A DNA stretch of 5,382 nt, from contig JBEDEM010000121.1 in NCBI GenBank assembly GCA_041175665.1, forward strand, positions 1-5,382. Direction: 5' to 3'. The notes beneath the pieces were generated by a model that did no database searches, was not told where the DNA came from, and worked only from the letters and a program-made list of their open reading frames with translations. Numbering within the stretch: position 1 is the first letter of the stretch; each line of letters begins with the position of its first letter. A program made the translations under genes and the position numbers. Of the stretch, positions 1 through 4,639 are shown one piece after another. Origin of the DNA: UBA3064 sp016868095 (GTDB taxonomy: Bacteria > Pseudomonadota > Gammaproteobacteria > Burkholderiales > Burkholderiaceae_E).

Positions 1-114
1 GTCTTTGGTACCGTCAATACCACCACCGCAACTGCTCAAAACGAGCAATGAGGCGCCGCAAAAAAGGAGAAAGCAAAAGCGACTGAAGCGACGAAACATT
101 TCTTTATGCACCAT
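1..114 (-). CDS. Lipoprotein, N-terminal part only (gene runs off the left edge)
   Basis: Only the first 38 codons are present, so the function cannot be told. The visible part is a classic lipoprotein signal peptide: an arginine-rich n-region (FRRFSR), a hydrophobic stretch (FCFLLFCGASLLVL), and the lipobox L-S-S-C, followed by a glycine run (GGG) typical of a flexible tether. The cysteine should be lipidated and the protein anchored in the inner or outer membrane; residue +2 is Gly, not Asp, which by the Lol rule favours the outer membrane. The start is uncertain: ATG at 114 has GGAG only 3 nt upstream, GTG at 111 has the same GGAG at 6 nt, and ATG at 99 begins directly at MFRRF without a good ribosome binding site. 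All three are in frame and keep the signal peptide. It lies 117 bp downstream of the GST gene on the same strand. Confidence 0.75.
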   Translation of the reverse strand, partial: MVHKEMFRRFSRFCFLLFCGASLLVLSSCGGGIDGTKD

Positions 115-231
115 GGTCTCCGATGACAATCCTGATTCGACGAAACCATGATCATAATCCAGCTTTTTGACAAGCTCGTCGCAATAGTGCTCCCAAGCTT
201 TATCTACATAGTTGTCGCAAGTCAGATCTTT
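115..231. other. Intergenic gap between GST and lipoprotein genes
   Basis: This 117-bp gap should hold the lipoprotein gene's promoter if it has its own. I found no convincing -35/-10 pair. A short inverted repeat, AGCTT-N6-AAGCT, at 161-176 has a 5-bp stem but no T-run on the minus strand, so I do not call it a terminator for the GST gene. Confidence 0.4.
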
Positions 232-870
232 TCAGCGAGCCGGCATTTGATCGCCTGCAGTAGCGCTAGGCCTTGCTGCCACCGTATCACGCCATCGTTG
301 AATATGGTGGTAGCCCGCATCACCTGGCTTAAATTTCATGACGCGCGCGAATTCGACCGCACAAAAAGCAGTAATGTCAGCTATTGAGAAGCGCTCACCA
401 GCGACCCAGGGATGCGACTTAAGTCTTTGTTCAAGCCATTCAAGACCAGCCTCGCGCTTTTTCGCTTGATTTTCAGCAAACGCTGGAAACTGCGGATTTT
501 CAAGAGCCGCCAGACCGGGATGGCCGTGACGTACCCACTGCGCCGTAGGTAGTAGAACGTACCACTCTACATAGCGATCATACATTTCGATGAATGCCCG
601 CTCTTCGTAAGCCTCCCCCATCAGATTCGGATCGGGACAGTAGCCCTCGAGCCAGCTGCAAATCGCTCGGCTCTCGCTAATACAGCGTCCATCGTCAAGC
701 TCTAACACAGGTACACGTGCTAGCGGATTAAGATGCAGGAAATCCTGCTGACGATGTGCGCCAGCATTCAGATCAACGGCAAGCCACTCGATCGACTCAA
801 TACCCTTCTCAGCGATAAACATGCACACGCGTTTCGGGTTGGGTGCTCGCGGTGACATATACAATTTCAT
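232..870 (-). CDS. Glutathione S-transferase family protein
   Basis: A 212-residue cytosolic GST, the usual size, expected to conjugate or reduce electrophiles with glutathione; the substrate is not readable. The N-terminal thioredoxin-like domain (about 1-78) starts MKLYMSPRAPNPKRV, which places Ser6 at the usual catalytic position by analogy with other bacterial GSTs. It contains the cis-proline motif VPVLE (53-57) and the glutathione gamma-glutamyl-binding SES motif (65-67). The all-helical C-terminal domain holds GERFSIADITAF (158-169), the conserved N-capping box with Ser162 and Asp165. I chose ATG at 870 over the in-frame ATG at 903 because AGAAGGA (881-887, minus strand) lies 10 nt upstream of it, because 903 has no ribosome binding site, and because family members begin at MKLY. 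It follows the serine hydrolase by 51 nt with no visible terminator, so co-transcription is likely. The C-terminal tail after about residue 200 looks non-conserved. Confidence 0.93.
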   Translation of the reverse strand: MKLYMSPRAPNPKRVCMFIAEKGIESIEWLAVDLNAGAHRQQDFLHLNPLARVPVLELDDGRCISESRAICSWLEGYCPDPNLMGEAYEERAFIEMYDRYVEWYVLLPTAQWVRHGHPGLAALENPQFPAFAENQAKKREAGLEWLEQRLKSHPWVAGERFSIADITAFCAVEFARVMKFKPGDAGYHHIQRWRDTVAARPSATAGDQMPAR

Positions 871-921
871 CGCTGAAAAATCCTTCTGTTCTTTACTACA
901 CATGTGGTCGATAAGCGCATC

Positions 922-2097
922 TTACTCGTGACCCAAGCCTCGGTAAACTGCCGATTCAAAGGCGAGATAAGTTGGTAAGGATTGCTGATCCGCAAAGGGA
1001 AAAAGCTGGGTGATGTACACACCTGCAATACCTGTTTTTTGATCGATCCAATAATAAGAATTCGCAAGCCCAGCCCACATCAACCCGCCTGATGGTCTTC
1101 CTGTCGACAGGTCTTCATGATTGACTTGGAAGGCAAGGCTCCAACTTTTGGGCGAACCCGGGAAGAACTCGGCATCAAGGGTCAGAGGTATTGCCGCTAC
1201 AAGCGGTGTAACTCGACAATCCCCCATCTGATTTTGCCCAAGCGCCCAAACAGACTCGGGCTTGAGAACACGCTCTCCCGCAAGTTGCCCGTTATTCAAA
1301 ATCATACGAACGAATCGCAGATAATCACCCGCAGTGCTATAAAGACCGCCACCACCCATCTCAAACTCTGGCTCCTGGGGTAATTCAAATGGAAATGGCG
1401 CAAGACTGCCATCTGGCCCACGCAGGTGCACACCTGACATACGTTCGCGCATGGATGCACTGATCTTGAACGATGTGCTGCGCATGGCTAGTGGATCAAA
1501 AAGATTTTCTTGCATAAAAAGGCCAAGCGACTTCCCGCTGACCGCTTCCACCATCTTCCCAGCCCAATCGATGTTGATACCGTACTCCCATCGCTCGCCA
1601 GGGTCAAACAGCAAGGGAAGGCTCAGTGCCTTATTTCGGCACTCGGTGACGCTTGGAATTTCGAGTGCGGCTTGCACTTTTTGGATGTCCTGATTCCAGA
1701 TTTCATAGCTGAAACCCGCACTATGCGTGAGCAAATGCCTTAGCGTGATGGCCCGCTTAGGCGCTCGGTAGGTAGGCATGCCTTGGTCGTCAAAACCAGT
1801 GAGGACTTGTACGTCGGCAAGTTGTGGCACAACAGCACTCGCCGGCGCATCCAATTCAATGAGACCTCGCTCGACGCATTGAACCGCGCAAACCGAAGTA
1901 ACCGCCTTCGTCATCGAGGCAATCCAGCAAACTGTATCAAGCGTCATGGCCACACCACTACCAAGCAATCGCTCGCCAAAAGCACCTTCGTAAAGCGTTG
2001 CCTCGCGAGAGCAAGCCATCGCAACAATACCCGGCAACTTTCTATCACCGATGGCAGAAGTGAGTATCCGATCAATCGCAGCAGTATCGACTTTCAT
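922..2097 (-). CDS. Beta-lactamase-fold serine hydrolase (COG1680; family VIII esterase-like)
   Basis: A 391-residue penicillin-binding-protein-fold hydrolase. The catalytic S-x-x-K motif is S61-M-T-K64 (in WIASMTKAVTS), giving Ser61 as nucleophile and Lys64 as general base. Tyr172 in WEYGIN fits the Y-x-N-like second motif. The third motif is W341-A-G343 instead of KTG, as in EstB-like family VIII carboxylesterases. Other family marks are HLLTHSAGFSY (121-131), GGGGLYST (248-254) and the C-terminal block running from GVYITQLFPF (359-368). Family knowledge points to an ester-cleaving enzyme; beta-lactam or peptide hydrolysis is possible but not shown. No signal peptide is visible, so it is probably cytoplasmic. 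ATG at 2097 is chosen because AAGGGG (2104-2109) sits 6 nt upstream; in-frame ATG at 2118 and TTG at 2145 have no such site. A 22-bp repeat array lies just upstream. Confidence 0.92.
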   Translation of the reverse strand: MKVDTAAIDRILTSAIGDRKLPGIVAMACSREATLYEGAFGERLLGSGVAMTLDTVCWIASMTKAVTSVCAVQCVERGLIELDAPASAVVPQLADVQVLTGFDDQGMPTYRAPKRAITLRHLLTHSAGFSYEIWNQDIQKVQAALEIPSVTECRNKALSLPLLFDPGERWEYGINIDWAGKMVEAVSGKSLGLFMQENLFDPLAMRSTSFKISASMRERMSGVHLRGPDGSLAPFPFELPQEPEFEMGGGGLYSTAGDYLRFVRMILNNGQLAGERVLKPESVWALGQNQMGDCRVTPLVAAIPLTLDAEFFPGSPKSWSLAFQVNHEDLSTGRPSGGLMWAGLANSYYWIDQKTGIAGVYITQLFPFADQQSLPTYLAFESAVYRGLGHE

Positions 2098-2103
2098 ACA
2101 TAA

Positions 2104-2109
2104 CCCCTT
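2104..2109 (-). promoter_or_regulatory. Ribosome binding site AAGGGG deciding the hydrolase start
   Basis: On the minus strand AAGGGG stands 6 nt before ATG at 2097. It excludes the longer in-frame starts at 2118 and 2145, the latter lying inside the repeat array. Confidence 0.75.
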
Positions 2110-2116
2110 AAGAAGC

Positions 2117-2145
2117 ATCAGACCAAGATGGTTAACCGCAGGCAA
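2117..2145 (-). promoter_or_regulatory. Weak candidate promoter for the serine hydrolase
   Basis: On the minus strand TTGCCT (2140-2145) and TCTGAT (2117-2122) are 17 bp apart, each matching four of six sigma-70 consensus bases. The spacer contains the palindrome GGTTAACC (2130-2137). A start near 2110 would leave a very short leader that just includes the ribosome binding site. The -35 box touches the first tandem repeat unit. This is inference from weak matches. Confidence 0.25.
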
Positions 2146-2230
2146 AAGGCCGTTGAGAGGCGTTCACAAGGCCGTTGAGAAACATTCAACATGCCGTTGA
2201 CGGGAATTCAAAAGACCGTCGAAAGGCGTT
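2143..2230. repeat. Four tandem 22-bp repeats with a nested dyad, upstream of the serine hydrolase
   Basis: Units are 2143-2164, 2165-2186, 2187-2208 and 2209-2230, with no gaps and no spacers. Compared with unit 1, unit 2 matches 18 of 22 bases, unit 3 matches 16 and unit 4 matches 19. All units begin CA and end TT, and keep CCGT at positions 8-11 and GA at 13-14. Each contains GTTGA (GTCGA in unit 4), then 7 bp, then a TCAAC-like half-site that crosses into the next unit. The array fills most of the gap between the redoxin and hydrolase genes. The period is not a multiple of three, so it is not a protein repeat in one frame. Spacing of 22 bp is close to two helical turns, which would fit a set of protein-binding sites; a non-functional intergenic minisatellite is the alternative. 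Confidence 0.9.
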
Positions 2231-2243
2231 CGACTGAGACAGC

Positions 2244-2765
2244 TTAAAGATAACGGCTAAGCTCTTCAACATCATCATCGAGCATTTCACGAACCTCAAT
2301 TTGTCTCAAGACCCCAGCACGGTCAAAGACAAAAAGTTGAGGCAGACCTTTTCGCTGCCTGAATACAGCCTGCCAGGGAGCTGTAGCAAAGCCAACCTCA
2401 AATTCATAGGCGTGTTTTGCTACATACTGACGAGCCAGCTCCGGCGTTTTATCAATACTGATCGTGACCATGGCTAAACCCCTGTCCCGTTGGCTGCGGT
2501 AAAGGCGATCGAGAAGAGGGTTTTGACGTGCGCAAAACGGGCACCAAGAAGCCCAAAAGACGAGAATCAGCACCTTTAACCGATAGCTTGTCCAGTCGAT
2601 CTGCGTACCGTCAAGGCGAGTAAGCGGCAAAAATCTTGCCCGCTCACCTAGCTTCCATTCGGGAATCGGAAGCTGCGCTGTACCTTGTTGCGGCAGCGCA
2701 CATCGAGGCCATGATAGAGCCATCCCGGCTTGCGTAAGGGACTTAAGAACTCTTCGCCGCTTCAT
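2244..2765 (-). CDS. TlpA/redoxin-like thiol-disulfide protein with a Tat-type signal
   Basis: A 173-residue thioredoxin-fold protein of the TlpA/ResA/AhpC-TSA group, expected to act on protein disulfides in the periplasm. The active site is WASWC75-P-F-C78 (71-78), and the cis-proline is P142 in KGLPQLFVFD. The order of elements matches TlpA-like proteins: a substrate-side strand (LDGTQIDWTSYR), then VLILVFWASWCPFC, then VTISIDKTPE (100-109). The N-terminus MKRRRVLKSLTQAGMALSW has an R-R-x-L-K core and a moderately hydrophobic stretch, resembling a twin-arginine signal; the usual A-x-A cleavage site is not clear, so it may remain anchored. The start at 2765 has TAAGG 10 nt upstream, and that TAA is the stop codon of the preceding gene, so the two are translationally coupled. 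Reductase versus oxidase role cannot be told from the sequence. Confidence 0.9.
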   Translation of the reverse strand: MKRRRVLKSLTQAGMALSWPRCALPQQGTAQLPIPEWKLGERARFLPLTRLDGTQIDWTSYRLKVLILVFWASWCPFCARQNPLLDRLYRSQRDRGLAMVTISIDKTPELARQYVAKHAYEFEVGFATAPWQAVFRQRKGLPQLFVFDRAGVLRQIEVREMLDDDVEELSRYL

Positions 2766-2775
2766 CTTCGAGCCG

Positions 2776-2780
2776 CCTTA
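2776..2780 (-). promoter_or_regulatory. Ribosome binding site overlapping the upstream stop codon
   Basis: On the minus strand TAAGG joins the TAA stop of the propeller-like gene (2778-2780) to the Shine-Dalgarno of the redoxin gene, 10 nt before its ATG. This is a strong sign of one mRNA and coupled translation. Confidence 0.6.
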
Positions 2781-3893
2781 ATCAAAGCTAAAGTCAATAA
2801 CGCTATAAATCATTTGGCCAACATGCGCTCGCGGAGGTATGCCACCAAGAAAGCGATCATCATCGTGAGCAATCAGTAAGCGGCAGTCAGATCCAATCAC
2901 TGCCATGCCTTCGGGCTTATGAGAAAAGTGAATGGCTGTGCCCTGTTGATCTCGCACAAGCACGGGCCTTGCTCCCGCCAAGAACTGCCCTCGATGCTGA
3001 GTCAATAAGAACCCTTCCATACCATTTTTGGACTCTGCACTTAGCAAAAAGAAGAGTTGATCTTTGTCCGCGCAGTATTCAATCGACGACAGGCCCCAGT
3101 CTTTGCTTGGGTCTGCTTTGGTTTCGCCATGAATCAGGTCGCGCGCTGACCAATCTGCAAGCACACTCACCTCGTCAAGCAAGTCAATGCTCCTATCATG
3201 ATTAATGCTATATCGCATTTCAAGGACTAAAAAGCGAAACTTCGGCTCACGAAAGCTCAATCCGGTCTCGCGAATGCCAAACATCAAGCGGCGTCCCGGC
3301 AAGGCGGCAAGCCCCTCAATTTTGAAATAGGGCGTTTTAACGACCGATTCAAATACTGAACGAAGCTTGATCGAACTCACGACTGACTCCCGCTCGGTCG
3401 GCTGGATCACTTGTGCTTGATCCACACGCCCACGCGGCCAATAAAAAAAAGCATTGAATCGGTCCCAACCTGTACGAGCAGGATCGAAACGGTCAAACGC
3501 GGTGATGGCAAAGTCGATGGGGTCATCGACCGCCTGCGCGGCCGCTTCAAACTTTGCGCCGTGATCGAGGGGTGAAAAAGTACCAGCCACAAGGGGCGAG
3601 AGGCGACCAGCTGAATCAATGCTTGCACGCAAGACGACGGGTAAGGCAGGCAGTGGCTTGTCATTCAAAAACAATAACTGACCGTCGTGGTGGATGATGG
3701 CTGAGACTTCGCAGCTTAGCGCCGGATCATCGCGTCGATTTGCTGGCAAAAAGTCAAAGCAATTGGCAATCTGCTGCGACTGCTTTGTGGCGGCCCTAGG
3801 GCCTGCAGCCAGCACACCGTCATGCTGGATCCCTAGTAGCACTAAACATAACATCGACCGCGCTAGGAACTGCTTACATGTGTGCAGCCACAC
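2778..3893 (-). CDS. Secreted protein, probable beta-propeller (DUF3616/esterase-like resemblance)
   Basis: I do not recognise a named gene. The frame is open back to 4160, but the first part lies opposite the DUF4337 gene and is not credible. From GTG at 3893 the product has 371 residues: a charged n-region (HTCKQFLAR), hydrophobic SMLCLVLLGI, then GVLAAG, a fair Sec signal peptide ending near residue 30. The body shows repeated strand-turn motifs of the propeller type: IEGLAALPGRRLMFGIRE (192-209), WGLSSIEYCADKDQLFFLLS (266-285) and HKPEGMAV followed by RLLIAHDDDR (325-347). Such xEG(L/M)A plus L(L/M)xxxxD/E blocks occur in DUF3616, phytase-like and SdiA-regulated propellers; the assignment is by motif resemblance only. 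Alternative starts are ATG at 3962 (394 residues) and ATG at 3854 (358 residues, directly before MLCLVLLG). None has a clear ribosome binding site. It is tightly coupled to the downstream redoxin gene, so the two may work together in the periplasm. Confidence 0.75.
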   Translation of the reverse strand: MWLHTCKQFLARSMLCLVLLGIQHDGVLAAGPRAATKQSQQIANCFDFLPANRRDDPALSCEVSAIIHHDGQLLFLNDKPLPALPVVLRASIDSAGRLSPLVAGTFSPLDHGAKFEAAAQAVDDPIDFAITAFDRFDPARTGWDRFNAFFYWPRGRVDQAQVIQPTERESVVSSIKLRSVFESVVKTPYFKIEGLAALPGRRLMFGIRETGLSFREPKFRFLVLEMRYSINHDRSIDLLDEVSVLADWSARDLIHGETKADPSKDWGLSSIEYCADKDQLFFLLSAESKNGMEGFLLTQHRGQFLAGARPVLVRDQQGTAIHFSHKPEGMAVIGSDCRLLIAHDDDRFLGGIPPRAHVGQMIYSVIDFSFD

Positions 3894-3895
3894 AT
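3878..3895. promoter_or_regulatory. Perfect dyad in the divergent control region
   Basis: ATGTGTG (3878-3884), loop CAGC, CACACAT (3889-3895) is a perfect 7-bp-arm inverted repeat. It lies between the divergent propeller-like and DUF4337 genes and covers the candidate GTG start at 3893. If the true start is ATG at 3854 the dyad is fully intergenic and would make a normal operator. A TATAAA box on the minus strand (3901-3906) is just upstream, so a regulator bound here could block transcription. The role is inferred; the symmetry is seen. Confidence 0.45.
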
Positions 3896-3948
3896 CTTGG
3901 TTTATAGACTCGGCATGAGCACAATCACGCTCGACAGTTAAGCCTTTC

Positions 3949-3955
3949 AAGGGAG
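3949..3955 (+). promoter_or_regulatory. Strong ribosome binding site of the DUF4337 gene
   Basis: AAGGGAG stands 8 nt before ATG at 3964 and fixes that start. It also argues against the long minus-strand frame being coding across this region. Confidence 0.8.
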
Positions 3956-3963
3956 AAAACATC

Positions 3964-4515
3964 ATGTCAGGTGGCGCCCACGTCGATCCGTCAAATAAAA
4001 AAATCGCTTTGTTAATCTCTATTCTCGCCCTCATCCTCGCAATTTCTGAGACGCTCGGCAATGGGGCACAGACAAAAGCGCTAGCGGCAAACATCGAAGC
4101 GTCGAATCTTTGGAATTTTTTCCAGGCAAAGACGGTTCGGATGACCGTGCTACGTGCCACAGCAGAAGCAATGGAAACCGAGTCTGCCGGAAAGCCGAGC
4201 CCGCAAGCGGCGGCGCAAATCGAGAAGTGGCGAAAAACAGCAGAACGTTATGACAACGAACCCGACACTAACGAAGGCAGAAAGCAATTGATGGCGCGCG
4301 CTAAATCACTTGAATCGTCGAGAGATCTTGCGATGTCAGCCTATCACCAATACGAAATTGCTTCGGCAGCGGTTCAAATCGCGATTGTGCTTGCATCGTC
4401 TGCTGTGATTACCGGGCTAAGCGCTCTAAGTTTTGCGGCGTTCGGATTAGGCGTAGTCGGGGTTGTCTTCACCTTGATTGGGCTTTTCGCTCCAACAGCG
4501 GTCCATCTTTTTTAG
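3964..4515 (+). CDS. DUF4337 family inner-membrane protein
   Basis: A 183-residue protein matching the DUF4337 pattern: an N-terminal membrane helix KIALLISILALILAISET (13-30), the conserved block ALAANIEASNLWNFFQAKTVR (39-59), a charged helical middle (about 60-128), then YEIASAAVQIAIVLASSAVITG (130-151) and a final membrane helix from about 155 to 177. This predicts three transmembrane segments, with the soluble helical part between the first and second. The function of the family is unknown; no catalytic residues are evident. The start is well supported by AAGGGAG 8 nt upstream. It is transcribed away from the propeller-like gene and stands 124 bp before the TerC-family gene on the same strand, without an obvious terminator between them, so read-through into terC is possible. 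Length is near what I expect for the family, so it appears intact. Confidence 0.9.
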   Translation: MSGGAHVDPSNKKIALLISILALILAISETLGNGAQTKALAANIEASNLWNFFQAKTVRMTVLRATAEAMETESAGKPSPQAAAQIEKWRKTAERYDNEPDTNEGRKQLMARAKSLESSRDLAMSAYHQYEIASAAVQIAIVLASSAVITGLSALSFAAFGLGVVGVVFTLIGLFAPTAVHLF

Positions 4516-4569
4516 CCACGATAGATTGTACGCTTCCCGCACCCTTCGCTTTTTCCTTAATTATTGTCA

Positions 4570-4605
4570 AACGATTATCGAAATGAACTGATCGATTTAG
4601 TCGTT
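4570..4605. repeat. Imperfect inverted repeat in the leader of the TerC-family gene
   Basis: The outer arms AACGA (4570-4574) and TCGTT (4601-4605) and inner arms ATCGA (4577-4581) and TCGAT (4592-4596) pair, separated by an uneven internal loop (2 nt against 4) and a 10-nt apical loop. A TTGTCA box (4564-4569) directly precedes it but lacks a good -10 partner. It may be an operator or an RNA stem; there is no following T-run, so it is not a standard terminator. Confidence 0.45.
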
Positions 4606-4616
4606 ATGCTTGGCGC

Positions 4617-4633
4617 TCCAAAACGCATTTGGA
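4617..4633 (+). promoter_or_regulatory. Hairpin covering the ribosome binding site of the TerC-family gene
   Basis: TCCAAA (4617-4622), loop ACGCA, TTTGGA (4628-4633) is a perfect 6-bp stem. Its 3' arm contains the GGA of the only Shine-Dalgarno-like sequence (GGAC, 4631-4634), which is 5 nt before ATG at 4640. Folding would hide the ribosome binding site. The stem is short and half A-U, so its strength in the cell is uncertain. Confidence 0.45.
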
Positions 4634-4639
4634 CCTCCC

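Noticed and set aside
161..176. Terminator after the GST gene
   Set aside because: The AGCTT/AAGCT stem is only 5 bp and no T-run follows on the minus strand.
1117..2103. Several plus-strand open frames of 77-106 codons
   Set aside because: All are antisense to the serine hydrolase gene, which carries the full set of family motifs.
2143..2230. CRISPR array
   Set aside because: The 22-bp units abut directly with no unique spacers, and no cas gene is present.
3407..3664. Minus-strand open frame of 85 codons inside the propeller-like gene
   Set aside because: It is a different frame of the same strand within a longer coding region and has no family features.
3897..3925. Plus-strand promoter TTGGTT / CACAAT for the DUF4337 gene
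   Set aside because: Spacing is 17 bp, but the boxes match only three and four consensus bases, which is expected by chance here.
3963..4160. Minus-strand extension of the propeller-like frame over the DUF4337 gene
   Set aside because: It lies opposite the well-supported start of the DUF4337 gene, shows no domain and has no ribosome binding site; the residues before the signal peptide look like antisense shadow.
4516..4639. yybP-ykoY manganese riboswitch before the TerC-family gene
   Set aside because: The gap is only 124 bp and lacks the GGGGAGUA-type conserved loop of that class.
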